The notes below the pieces were generated by a model, which saw only the letters and a list, made by a program, of their open reading frames with translations, searched no databases and was not told the origin of the DNA. Positions 1-9,831 of a stretch of 39,147 bases of DNA are shown here, one piece after another. The translations under genes were made by a program, and so were the position numbers. How positions within the stretch are numbered: the first letter of the stretch is position 1; every line of letters begins with the position of its first letter. The DNA is from Haplomitrium mnioides. Its lineage: Eukaryota > Marchantiophyta > Haplomitriopsida > Calobryales. The stretch covers positions 1 to 39,147 of the forward strand of contig JBNGIS010008269.1 of assembly GCA_049999725.1 (NCBI GenBank), read 5' to 3'.

Positions 1-395
1 CTCTCTCTCTTTTTTACTTATAGCCATTGGATTCCACTAGTGTCTGCAAGGTTGCATCCCAAATAAGATCAAGGCCTTTTGTCCGAAATACATTAAATGC
101 AAGGTTGCTCACTAGTAAATTAGTCGGCCCTACTCCAACTAAGTGGTCTGCCCCCATCGGCAAAATGTCGGTCGACAATGTATACAAATAACCTTACACT
201 TCACTAACTGAAAGCAATTGTGGAAATCGCTCAACCATCAATGCCACATGCCTCAAGGAGATTCTATAGGCAATCTCATCATTCTCCACATATAAATACC
301 GCCAAACTGGAATCCTTACTTGGAGCACAATAGTTAACCATGTACTGATGCCTCCAGAAAACTCCAATAAAAAATACCATCAACAGAATACTGCC
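1..395 (-). pseudogene. C5 cytosine DNA methyltransferase-like segment of outer Ty3/gypsy, partial
   Basis: Read on the minus strand from about 395 to the window edge, the translation resembles the N-terminal half of a C5-cytosine DNA methyltransferase. It has a motif I-like LEFSGGISTWL at about 335-367, then YLYVENDEIAYRISLRH (motif II-like, acidic plus hydrophobic) and a long helix-like stretch. A TDILPMGADHL segment (motif III-like) and VGPTNLLVSN follow, where motif IV would begin. The catalytic PCQ loop is not preserved: the sequence reads NLAFNVFRTKG at about 85-115. One stop interrupts the frame near 225. The segment follows the protease-like region of the same element, so the order is gag-PR-MTase. 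Captured C5 methyltransferases are known in some Ty3/gypsy elements of charophyte algae and in dinoflagellate retroelements. The assignment is from motif pattern only; it could instead be an unrelated element-specific domain. The left edge truncates it. Confidence 0.55.
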
Positions 396-780
396 ATGAA
401 ATTGACATAGTATCTAGTGATGAAAGATCTACAGATCTAGGTGTGATAGAACTATCCAGTGCAGAACATGGAGCAAATGCATTGTTCCAAGCATCCTCAA
501 CCAACTTGGATGCATGTACCTGCCACAACCTCTCCTTGCTTCCACTCATATGAATCACCTCACTTGATGACGATGATGTTGGCCTCGTAGCCGCTAAATA
601 CACCTCATCAATAGAAGGAATATCGGTTGCATGTGCATTCCCCTCCAACAAGTCAAAGTAGTCGGTGATAGCCTTTCAAAATGCTGATAATGCCATAGGC
701 TGAGATAGTGGACCCCCAACTGGTCCACTAAATTTGACAGACAACCTGCTCAATTGTGCCTCTCTAGATCGCCATCCAGG
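396..780 (-). pseudogene. Linker of outer Ty3/gypsy between protease-like and methyltransferase-like parts
   Basis: A minus-strand open segment (about 334-651) encodes a serine/threonine-rich stretch (TRPTSSSSSEVIHMSGSKER) and an acidic, low-complexity linker. No domain is recognisable in it. A frame change near 360-395 joins it to the methyltransferase-like motif I. Its N-terminal side (about 660-780) carries a degraded continuation of the protease-like region. It is best read as an inter-domain linker of the outer retroelement polyprotein. Confidence 0.4.
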
Positions 781-1150
781 TCAATAGGACATTGACTTGT
801 CCCAAAAATCAATGGTGAACCCCATGGGATATAACACTGTACACCTCATCAAAACATCATAGGACTTAGCCTTGGTAAGTAAGGCTTGAGAGTTCACATA
901 TGAGCTATATGTGGGATGATCATTCTGCACTCTAAGCTCAATCTCTCTACGTGTGATGTGTTGCATGGGTGAAGGTCCTCTCAATGAAGTTTGGATTGGA
1001 AAAAGGAAAATCTCTACGTCTCTGGGCCTCAATCCTAATCCCTACACAACCGACTTGCCTAACATCAATGGTTATGCATCTATATCCAAAAGTACTCTAG
1101 CTGGTCTGTACACCACATTTGAAGGACCAACAAGTCGGAAGATACCACTC
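781..1150 (-). pseudogene. Retropepsin-like protease domain of outer Ty3/gypsy element, degenerate
   Basis: The minus-strand translation shows LLDIDA, a stop, then PLMLGKSVV at about 1055-1091. This resembles the retroelement protease signature LLDSGAQPxMLGK, with the active-site Asp codon at 1084-1086. The normal DSGA or DTGA reads DIDA here, and the following Gln position is TAA, so two single-base changes have hit the active site. Downstream, DVEIFLFPIQTS, SYDVLMRCTVLYPMGFTIDF and a PGW motif match the later part of this protease type, where SYDxLxGxxxLYPxG is common. It lies directly downstream of gag on the same strand and upstream of the methyltransferase-like segment. It would have processed the retroelement polyprotein; it is certainly inactive now. 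Confidence 0.6.
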
Positions 1151-1782
1151 TGATTGTCGATGGACACCACTTTAAGTCTGAATCTCATCCTCTCGAATGT
1201 TGGTCGAGCTGATAACTCCATTAGCCATGCCACATCAACATGCCATGTCTCACCTCCAGATGTAGAGGCACCTGCATCAGCTACTCTACTCACAAGTCTC
1301 ACCTCCATATTGGAAGTAGCACCTTGAGTCTCTCCACATAATGTAGTTGCCAACTTGAACACTTCAATTGGTGTGACTCCTCTAGTCAACACATCCATAA
1401 CTAAAAACAATAGTTTCTGTACCACTAACATGGCTATCTCCATAGCTGAAGACGCACTCTCCTCCACTGTGGCTAATCTCTCCAAATCCCTAGAAGCCCA
1501 AGTTGGATGCATAGAAGTAGTCCTCACCAAATCTATCAAACTCAAATGACTATGGAAGCCTTACTTGCCGTTGAGCATCCCCTCTCTAAGGATTCGACTC
1601 CACATATGCTCAATAGCCTTGCCTACCGCTTTGGTCACCGCAATAGATGCATCAACGTGGGTTGTCCTAGACATAAATCCTATACCAACTAAATCTCTAT
1701 CAACTGCATATGAAGTAGAGGCTTCACCTCCAAAGTTGAGCCTCGCTTGTGATGTATTCATGGCAGCTAGCTACTGCTCCAA
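1151..1782 (-). pseudogene. Gag-protease spacer region of outer Ty3/gypsy element
   Basis: Minus-strand open segments (1072-1545 and 1561-1761) encode a helical, Ala/Leu-rich polypeptide with no motif I can name. It contains runs such as DLERLATVEESASSAMEIAM and ends in RLKVVSIDNQSGIFRLVGP just before the protease-like motif. It lies collinear between the zinc-knuckle part of gag and the protease, with two frame breaks. It is probably the C-terminal extension of the gag polyprotein or an element-specific spacer. Function unknown. Confidence 0.45.
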
Positions 1783-2563
1783 CTATACAATCTTAGCATC
1801 CTTTGGATCCACAGTAGCTGCTGGAGCACCCACCCAAGCTCTCCCAATTGGTGATGCTCCTCTACCTTGCCCACCTCTACCTTGCTCACCTGTGCGAGCT
1901 CCTCCTCGTTGCAGCTCTAGATGAAGCAAAAAATATTTGTCTCTGGTATGACCCATGACCCCACAATGGCCACATTGTTGCTGACCAATTGCACCTCCAT
2001 CTCCAGAATGCGCTACTTGTGGCTTCTTTGCTTCTGGACATAGCCTCTGCAAATGATTTCCACCACAAGTCCAACAACTTGACTGTTGACCTACATAAGA
2101 TGGCAAAGATGACTATCCTCCAGCCTTCTGGCCCTTTCGTGGCGCAGACTTTGATGTAGATGTAGCTAGAGACGTAAATTTTGGTGCTTCCTTTTGAAAA
2201 CCTGTAGTGACTACTCTCTCATTCACTAGATTGAGCTCTATACACTCTGATAGTGTAAATACAATGGCTAGAGTGGGATCAAAATCCCTCAGAAGGGTGG
2301 CATCTCTCACTCTCCTCCTCAAATCCCTATCAAAGATGGAATACCAGAACTGCACAGCTTGAGCCTCTATCACTCTCTTCATGATATTGATGAGCCTTCT
2401 CATCCTTGTGTAGGCTTCCCTCAAGGTCTCTCTAGTCTTGCATTGGAATTTTTGAAGACTCTTCAGCTTGCCCGTCCTCACGCCCTGGTAATTTTGTCTC
2501 AAAAGCTCAAAAAACTCAACAACAAGATTAAACAATGAAATCCCTCCACTCTTTGCTGCAGTG
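1783..2563 (-). pseudogene. gag: Gag (capsid and two CCHC zinc knuckles) of outer Ty3/gypsy element, C-terminal part
   Basis: On the minus strand, 2535-2113 encodes a Retrotrans_gag-like capsid stretch (ELLRQNYQG, then LKSLQKFQCKTRETLREAYT and a run of basic residues). After a stop near 2110, 2106-1783 encodes two zinc knuckles. The first reads CWTCGGNHLQRLC (one residue shorter than CX2CX4HX4C). The second is CGHCGVMGHTRDKY, whose last Cys has become Tyr, a single G-to-A change. An RG-rich tail follows (GGARTGEQGRGGQGRGA). The protein would coat element RNA in virus-like particles. The frame is open up to 2563, where the inner gypsy element begins, and resumes in frame at about 12592 on the far side of that insertion. 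Confidence 0.75.
2559..2563. repeat. Target-site duplication, left copy (CAGTG)
   Basis: The five bases before the 5' LTR read CAGTG. The five bases after the 3' LTR (12587-12591) read CAGTT, so four of five match. Removing the insert with one copy leaves a continuous minus-strand gag frame, which supports this as the integration site. Confidence 0.65.
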
Positions 2564-3329
2564 TGTCAACTAGTGACATGAGGCACTAGAGGAGAATTTG
2601 TGGAATCGGAGGTGGCATTGGCACCATTCCTCTCTCGTAAGTGTTAAAGTAACCTGAAAGCAGTGGATCAGCTCTAACCAGTAGGTACGAGCGGATCGCT
2701 TGGAGCCGAGGAGTGGAATTGGGTCGTGAAGGAGAAGAAAGAGGGGCCGACATAAGAAGGGGCTCACGGGATCGCTTCGGAGTGGAGAAGGGAGTTGTGG
2801 CAGTCATCGAAAGGGGGCACCACTAAAATTTGACGGAAGCAGAAGAAAGCATGCAAGTATCATCGGGATGCAGGAATCGAGGCCCTAGCAAGGAGGAGCG
2901 GAGCGATCACCAGAGGCAATCAGCCGAGAGGAGGGAGGAAGGGCAACCTCGGAAGTGAAGAAGGATCAGATGCATGGGGCAGAGATCGAAGAGCGACAAC
3001 AGTGGAGGGGGCCGCGGGCAAGGGAAGTGCTGTAGCGTAAGCCTGCTGATGACCGCGCTCTAGGGGCAGGAATTGGGAAGAGAAAGAAGGGGGCAACGAT
3101 CTTTGTAAGCAGTGACGATGACGAGGATCAAGGGACGCCTCGCTTCCTCAAGCGTTAACGGGCTCTACTGAGGTCCAAGCTCACTTCGGACTTCATGGTT
3201 CCGAGAGCTTTTGCGGAGACGTGGTAGGCACGGAGGTGTCCGAGAGATTCAGCGGAAACATGGGAAGCGAGGAGGTGTCCGAGGGCTTGTTGCAGAGTCG
3301 TGGTAGGTGTGGAGGCGTCTGGGATCTTC

Positions 3330-3930
3330 TTTGGAACCTAAGGTCAGCGTGACGGTCCACCTCCCTTGTTGAAAACAACATCAGATGGTGCTACCTAGAA
3401 CACGTGGCACTTCGAAGGAGCCCGTAGGATTCTTTGGACTCCGATCAACTTTGGAACTACCAGTCAAACGTGGCAATCCAACTTCCCTATGGAAAATGGT
3501 ATCGGACGGCGCTCTGCGGAACCTAGTCAATTGCGGGCTCAGAGGTTCCGTGGTTTCCTTCGGACTCCTTGCTCGAAGAATATTCTGAAATCTCCTGTGG
3601 TCAACTTCGGAACCTCATGTCAGTGCGATGGTCCACCTTCCCCGTTGAAAACAACGTCGGACGGCGCTGCCTCGGACACGTGGCACTGCGGAGTGGCCCA
3701 TGGGATCCTTCAGGTCAGAGCCAAGGTCAACTTCGGAAGCAGGTCAGCGCAGCGATCCAACTTTCGGGTGGAAAGCGACGTCGGATGGCGCCCTACGGAA
3801 GAAAGTCCACCTGGGGTTCTTCGGACTCACCAGTCTGTTGGATTCTTCGGACTTGGGTCTATGGTCAGCTGCAGATTAGGGTCAATGCAACGGTCAAGCT
3901 TTCCAGCTGAAGACGGCGTTGGATAACGGC
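3330..3930 (+). repeat. Diverged direct repeats inside the 5' LTR
   Basis: The segment around 3340-3415 recurs around 3617-3690: both hold GGTCCACCT...GTTGAAAACAAC followed about 20 bases later by ACACGTGGCAC, offset by about 278 bp. Weaker copies of the GAAAAYGRYRTCGGAYGGCG core occur near 3488 and 3769. Repeats of this kind are absent from the shorter 3' LTR. Confidence 0.6.
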
Positions 3931-3957
3931 CATGGAGGAAAAGTCAACGGAGGACTC

Positions 3958-4065
3958 GGTTCTGCGGGATTCTTCGGACTAAGTTCCGCGGGGTTCTTTG
4001 GACTCAATTCCGCGGGGATCTTTGGACTCGGTTCCGCGGGAATCTTTGGACTCCCAGTCTGCGAG
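3958..4065 (+). repeat. 24-bp tandem repeat in 5' LTR
   Basis: About four tandem units of 24 bp with consensus close to GGTTCCGCGGGGTTCTTTGG plus ACTC. Related, more diverged units lie at 12147-12226 in the 3' LTR and are the likely sites of the recombination that shortened it. Confidence 0.7.
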
Positions 4066-5446
4066 ATTCTTTGAACCAGACCACGTAGACCTCGGAACTA
4101 ACGGGTGTATTTGGATCATTCTGCAAATAGGCGAGACAGGTGTCGCCACGTCTGAAGCTCGGGGCCAACGTAAATAACAACCTTTTCAAACGGGGCAGAT
4201 ACACAGGGGCGGAAGTGCGAGGGGTATAGATTGACGGGCTGCGACATTGAACAGGTTGGTGTGCATGCAAATTAGAGATGCGCAAGCGATCTCAGGATAG
4301 AAAGACACAATGAGGTATGGCAGATGGGATTCCAGTGAAAATTTACGTGAGGCGAGTGCACTCGTGCAGGAGGCTAGTAGAGGTGGAGGTGGACTAGAGG
4401 GGTGCCGAGAATCGCTGGGCGGGGAGCTCTAGAGGCTCGGGCGATCCAAGTGGACTCATCCCTGCAGGTGGACCAGTAGCGGAGGTGAATCGATATGGGA
4501 AATTGAAGGGGATCTCATTTGTTGAGAATTCGGGAGAGGCTGCCAAGTGGGATCTTGGAGTCATCTTTGCATCATCTGTGCAAGAGCATCAAACCAAAAA
4601 GTGCTCGCAGTGCGCTCTGGTCCAATCTTTCAAGTGGAGCCGAGAAGGGAGGGGCTGCGTTAGTGCTCGCGCACTGCGAAGAAGATCTGTTCAAGGTTCG
4701 GAGGTGGAGTGAGCTGTTAGCAGTCAAGAGGACTGTCTTCCAAAGGTGGAAGTTAAAGAAATCCTCTTCCAAACATGAGGAAGTAAATCCAGGGCTTCTC
4801 GCGAGGGAAGTTAAAAAACTATCTAGAAGAAGGTTGTGTGCATGGGAGAGGAAAGGAAGATTGAGGTTGTAAGTTGAGGAAGGAAGGAGTCTTGGGGAGG
4901 TCAATCCTGGTGATTCTATAAGGCATATGATTTTGGTGAAGTGCAATGCATGTGTGTTTGTAATTGTGTATGAGTGTATTAGTTGGATTTGAATTCTGTT
5001 GTATTGTATAAGAAACACTTAGGACTATGAGCATACAGAGATTCCACTTATTCGGGTCCTGAGACAACCCTGCGAAGAGGGAGTCAAGTCCCTTGGTATT
5101 ATTCCATGATACTTGGAGGATTGCATTATGCTCCTGATTTGTATACAAAGTGGTTGGGTCCAGATTTGGGACCCCTGAATTATATTGCATATTACCACAT
5201 GAGTATCTTGGTCCTTATGTATATGTGCTCTGGCATTGAGGGTGGATGAGCAGCTTGGCTACTGTGGTGACTGTTGAAGAGAGGAAAGGATTGTAAGGTG
5301 ACGAAGGGTTCTTTAAAGCCTCAAAGTGATAACTGGATAGGGGCCATCTCATTAAAGAACCTATTTCCCATGTTTTTTTCCTCCCCTACCTTCCAAGTGG
5401 CACTTGTGAAGGTTAAGGCCTAAAGGAGGGGAGTGACATAAATTTT

Positions 5447-5462
5447 TGGTGCTAGAAGGAGG
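5447..5462 (+). promoter_or_regulatory. Candidate primer binding site
   Basis: Begins TGGTGCTAGAAGG, eight bases after the 5' LTR end. The TGG start matches the complement of the universal tRNA CCA end. It is not the usual plant TGGTATCAGAGC (initiator Met), and I cannot name the tRNA. Confidence 0.5.
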
Positions 5463-5599
5463 GGGAAAGGTTTGCAGAAAGCCTAAGACCAACCCGAGGC
5501 CAAGTTATCATAGTGTGCACCAAGGACCCAAAGTTGAATTGTGTAGGGGTGGAGAATTCTGAGAAACAGAGCACCCTGTTGTGAGCCTATTGAGAAAGA

Positions 5600-7135
5600 G
5601 TGGAGGAAGGAATCGACTTGTGGGTAGAATTGCTCTTGCCTAGTGCTGGGATGGCCAACCCGGTACCCCTGTTTGGGCTGAGGGGAAAATTCAAATACAA
5701 AACCTTCAAGGGGCGTCCGAAAGACGACCCTGATGTCTGGCTGGATGATCTAGAGAACACCGTTGCAGCGAATGGAGAAAGCCATGTGAAAATCGGAATT
5801 CTGCCAACGGTCTTGAAGGGAGAGGCCCAACCATGGTATATAGATCTGCTAGATTACGTCAAGAGGGACCGGAGAGCTTTCAAGGCCGCATTCATTGCGG
5901 AGTTCAAGGGCATCGGGGAGGAAACAGATGCACTGATCAAAATGGGTCAGCTTAGAATGAAGAAGAAAGAGTCCATAAGGAAATTCCTCCAAGGATTTAA
6001 GAAGGTGGCTTGGAAGCTGAATCCACCAGCCACGGATGGGATGCTAACATCGTGGTTCTTGGCATGGTAGCCTCGCTCAGGGGAATTGGGACCTGGGTGA
6101 GGCAAATAGATTCGCAAACTTTGGAGGAGGTGGTCAATGCAGCCCGATCCCACGTCAAGGCTGCAATCACGAGCTCCCGCAAAAAAGCAAGAGCCAAGTA
6201 TGAGTCCGATGACTCCTTGGACACTTCAGTAGCAGAGAGGAGACGGATGAGAGTTCCACATCCACCTCGGAGAGCGAGGGTGACTTGAACAACAATAGCT
6301 CAGAGGAGGACCGGTCATCCCGGAAGAAGAAAAAACAGAAAGATCTGAAGAAGAAGAAACATGCCAAGGAGAGAGAAGTGCATCATTGCAAGGGGGCCAG
6401 CAAAGGGAAGTCTAGAAGGAGTGAACTCGAACCTAAGCTGAGCATAAAGCAAGGAGGGAGGGATTGAATTGATGAGCTGAGCGCAAAAATAGAGGGAATG
6501 AATATCCTCCTGGCAGGAATCAAACCAGAGGGCCGCTCGCTGCCCACCAGGTGAGTCGAAGTGTGGTGCATAAGATGCAACAAGCATGGCCACTCCCCTC
6601 AAGAATACCCAGCAGAGAATAATGTAGTACACTATATGCGGGAGGAGGCACCGGAGTACGTGAGGGAGGAGGTGGATTATGTGATGGAGGATGCCTCGGA
6701 GACAGTATACTAGATCAGCGGGGGACCTCGTACCATGTTGAGCAGGCCTGCAGGGGGAAACAGAAGGCCAAGAAACCAATGGGTTGCCAATCGACCACCC
6801 TAGACAACAATCATGGTCTGCTAGAATTGTGGCTAGTGAGGCCACATTTCCTCCAACTTTCGGGAGCCACGGACGAGCGGTTATGGCCAACCGCCTGCAT
6901 TATGCTTCCAATGTAAGAAGGAGGGGCATGTGGCAGTCAATTGCCCACTCAACGGAAGGCCCAATGCATCCCCTAGCCCAAGCACAAACCCCCCTCCACT
7001 TGTAGTTGTCAATCTCATCGCCTTGGAAAAGGAGGAGGAAGCAGAACTATCTGGATGGAGGACACCAACTCCTGAAGATTGCTATCAGGTGGTAACCTGA
7101 GCCAGGGCAAAATCTAAGAAGAAAAGCTAGAGAGA
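5600..7135 (+). pseudogene. gag: Gag polyprotein region of inner Ty3/gypsy element
   Basis: Capsid-like coding runs from about 5650 (a likely start, MANPVPLFG) to 6070, with WLDDLENTVAANGES and the Retrotrans_gag pattern FKAAFIAEFKGIGEETD. The frame shifts near 6050 and continues as LEEVVNAARSHVKAA, then a lysine-rich low-complexity stretch (about 6310-6370). Two zinc knuckles follow. The first, about 6567-6608, reads CIRCNKHGHSPQEY with the last Cys turned to Tyr. The second at 6903-6944, CFQCKKEGHVAVNC, is an intact CX2CX4HX4C. Gag would form the particle and bind element RNA. At least three frame changes and several stops make it nonfunctional. Confidence 0.8.
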
Positions 7136-7188
7136 GCAAGTGGAAGGCTAAGAAGGGGACAACTCAAGCCCCCTCATCACGGAGTGAC

Positions 7189-8217
7189 TTGGATTATCAA
7201 CGGGACAATTCGAAGTGGTTCTATCCCAAGCAACATGACCACGTGAGGAAGCAACTGGAGGCTCTAGAGTCTTTGGAAGAAGAGGAGACCGCGATCGAGA
7301 CCCTGAAGGAGGCCCACAAACAGCATGAGGAGCCCAAGGAAGCAGGGGCGAAGATCACAACCCCAAAAGGTGGAGTAAAACCTGTTCCTTACAGCATCCA
7401 AGCAAATATGAGAGACTACCCTGTCACGTCTACAATGGGCCAATTAATCAAGGATAGCCCGTTGTATAGAAGGTAGCTCCGAGAATTTCTAATGGGAGCC
7501 AAGAGGAGGAGAAGGCTGCTCCGAGTGGGAGCTCAAGCGGATTTGTAGTTGGTATGTGAGAACAAGGGGGCCCTGGAGATCGACATTCAGATCGCGGGGT
7601 GCACGCTGTCGCTGGTGCCCGTAGATGGAGGGGCAAGGGTGAAGATTATGGTGGAGGAGACCGCCTACAAACTGGGATTCACAGAATTCCAACCCACAAC
7701 CAGAATCATGAGGTTGGCGGATGGGTCCTAGGTGAAACCGTTAGGCTCCCTCCTTTGAGTGCCCACCTTCATCGGAGGAAAAGAATTCAAGTTGAATTAC
7801 CTGGTCATGTGGCCAGCCAGAGCATCTCCATACCCTGTACTAATTGGAAGACCCTAGCTGTATGGAACCCGAGTCCTGCATAATTGGGGAAATTCGACAT
7901 TGGTGTTTGGTCCCGAGAAGACGGTGGTGTACTATGGACCGGTTCCGTCATTGGGAGAAACGCAGGTGGAAGAGGAGTATGACCGTAAGTGGTCTAAAGA
8001 GGAGGAAGAAGCAGAATACCACTACTGGATTCAGATGGTCAGTGAGGCCACGGAGGAGGATCTGTCCAAGGAAAGTGTGGTGTCTGTCAATCAAATTGAG
8101 ATGGCAGAGTACACGAAAACAGAGCACAATATGAGGAAATCCACGGAAGATCTAGCAGGGAATGAAGACACTAAAGCCAGAAGAAAGGAGGGGTCCGAAG
8201 TGTCTCAATGGATGTAG
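7189..8217 (+). pseudogene. pol: Protease region of inner Ty3/gypsy polyprotein
   Basis: An acidic leader (EALESLEEEETAIETLKEAH) precedes the retropepsin-like core at 7549-7731. There, VPVDGGARVKIM carries the active-site Asp in the DGG form seen in many plant Ty3 elements, followed by TTRIMRLADGS near the flap. A stop (Gln-type TAG) and a short frame change follow. The core ends with YPVLIGRP...YGTRVLHNW (about 7818-7890), the typical C-terminal strand of this protease family, then a long acidic linker to the RT (up to 8217). It would cut the Gag-Pol precursor. The active-site Asp is still present, but the frame is broken. Confidence 0.75.
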
Positions 8218-8349
8218 GGGGCGGACATAGGGGAGTCCAAAGAGTCTCCTCGGGTGGAAGGGGGGTTGCGATTGGCAACCCTGATGCAGGAGGAAGGTGC
8301 GCATTGGAGAAACAAGATGGGGGCAGTGTGGTAATCCCAACACAAGCCA

Positions 8350-9385
8350 TTGGTTGTCCAAGAGGGATGGACATTCCACATAGGCTCTAAATTGCCTAAA
8401 GAATCGGAGCAAGCCATCACCTATCTCTTAGTAAACTTCAGTGATGCCTTTGCTTGGAGTCACGTGGATTTGAAGGGAGTCCCAAGGGAATTGGGGGAAC
8501 ACAGGATTGACTTAGAACCCGCAACAATCTCTGTAAGACAGCGCCAAAACAGAATGAACCCCCGATTCTCCCTGCTGGTGAAGGAGAAGATCGACAAGTT
8601 GCTGGAGGCGGATTTCATCTATCCGGTGTTAAAATAGTGAATGGGTATCCTCGTTGGTGGTGGTGCCCAAGAAAGTCGGGCAGGATGGTGAACGGAAAAT
8701 CCGAGTGTGCTAAGATTTTCGGAAGCTCAATGAAGCCACAAAGAAGGACCACTACCCATTGCCCTTCACGAACGAGGTGCTAGATTTGGTGGCAAGACAA
8801 GAGGTCTCTAGCTTCCTGGATGGATACTTCGGGTACAACCCGATTTGGATCTGGGAGGAGGATTAGCTGAAGACGGCATTCACCACGGAATGGGGGGTGT
8901 TTGCCTTCCGAAGGATGCCATTTAGGCTATGCAACGCACCAGGAACTTTTCAAAGGATGATGATGAACATCTTCCATGACTACCTTAGGAAATTCTTGGA
9001 GATCTTCATCAATGATTTCGTGGTGTATGGGAAGTTGTGCGATCACAAGCGGTATGTGAGGCTCACCCTCCAACGCTAGAAGGAGACGGAGCTGAGACTA
9101 CACCCAAGCAAATGTTTTTTTGGGGTGAAAGAAGGGATTCTCTTCGGGTACAGGATTTTCAATCGAGGCATTGAAGTAGACTGGGAGAAAATTGCCATCT
9201 GGATGAATGTATCATTCCCCACCAACTTGAAGGAGATGCAAGGCTTCTTTGGGTACGTAGGGTACTATAGTAGATTTATTGACCAGTTTGCCTCGGTGGC
9301 TCAACCCCTCACCCAAATGACCAAGAGGGGCAACACATTTGAAGCCAATCCTGAAAGGCTGGCGAGCTTCATGGAGTTGAAAAGG
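8350..9385 (+). pseudogene. pol: Reverse transcriptase domain of inner Ty3/gypsy element, catalytic Asp lost
   Basis: The N-terminal RT block is clear: NFSDAFAWSHVDLKGVPREL, then VRQRQNRMNP and EADFIYPV (8350-8637). After a stop and a one-base frame change it continues with WVSSLVVVPKKVG, DFRKLNEATKKDHYPLPF, FLDGYFGYN and AFRRMPFRLCNAPGTFQRMM. The catalytic motif that should read FIDDF is FINDF at 9005-9019: the first Asp (codon 9011-9013) is Asn, a G-to-A change. The thumb/connection GFFGYVGYYSRFI and PLTQMTKRG follow. The enzyme would copy element RNA into DNA. Internal stops near 8711, 8864 and 9077 look like C-to-T decay of Arg, Gln and similar codons. Confidence 0.9.
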
Positions 9386-9813
9386 TGATTGGCGAGTGCT
9401 CTTGTTCTAGTGCCTCCCAGTTGGGGGAGAGAATTTCACGTTATGATTGATGTGTGCGGCTTCTGCATCGAGGCGGTACTGAGCCAGATGGATGAGAAGG
9501 GCATGGATCATCCGATTTACTTTGCCAACAGGCTACTGGCCCAAACAGAGAAGAACTACTCTACTATGGATCGGGAAGCTTAGGAATCATTTATGCCTTG
9601 AAGAAATTCAAGCATTACTTGTTGCATTACAAGCTGATCTTTCACACCAATCACAATGCTCTCAAGTACATGGTAAATAAACTGGATGTGACCATACGGA
9701 TTGCGAGGTGGGTACTTCTCCTGCAGGAGTTTGACTTTGAAGTGCGGATCAAACCAGGGAGGAAGCACATCAACGCTGATTTCTTCTCTCGGGTTGCGAG
9801 GCCGATCAATTAG
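9386..9813 (+). pseudogene. pol: RNase H domain of inner Ty3/gypsy element
   Basis: FHVMIDVCGFCIEAVLSQ (the D-containing first strand), HPIYFANRLLAQTEKNYSTM (the region that normally ends in the catalytic Glu, here MDREA), then YALKKFKHYLLHYKLIFHTN with HTNHNAL near the third acidic position and INADFFSRV at the end. There is a frame change at about 9583 in the conserved REALGII-type block. RNase H would remove the RNA strand during reverse transcription. The ADxxSR ending is typical of plant Ty3 elements. Confidence 0.85.
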
Positions 9814-9831
9814 GAGGTAAACGATGCGTTT

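Larger units (their letters stand above)
2564..5438 (+). repeat. 5' LTR of inner Ty3/gypsy element
   Basis: Starts TGTCAACTAGTGACATGAGG and ends GAGTGACA, giving a 5-bp terminal inverted repeat (TGTCA/TGACA). It matches the copy at 11354-12586 from its start to about 3290 and again from about 5085 to its end. The middle 1.6-1.7 kb has no counterpart there. Differences between copies are mostly transitions. Open frames inside it (for example on both strands around 4500-5190) show no recognisable domain and I do not call them genes. Confidence 0.85.

Noticed and set aside
4485-5190. Open frames on both strands in the 5' LTR
   Set aside because: No recognisable domain, frames overlap on both strands, and the segment is absent from the 3' LTR.
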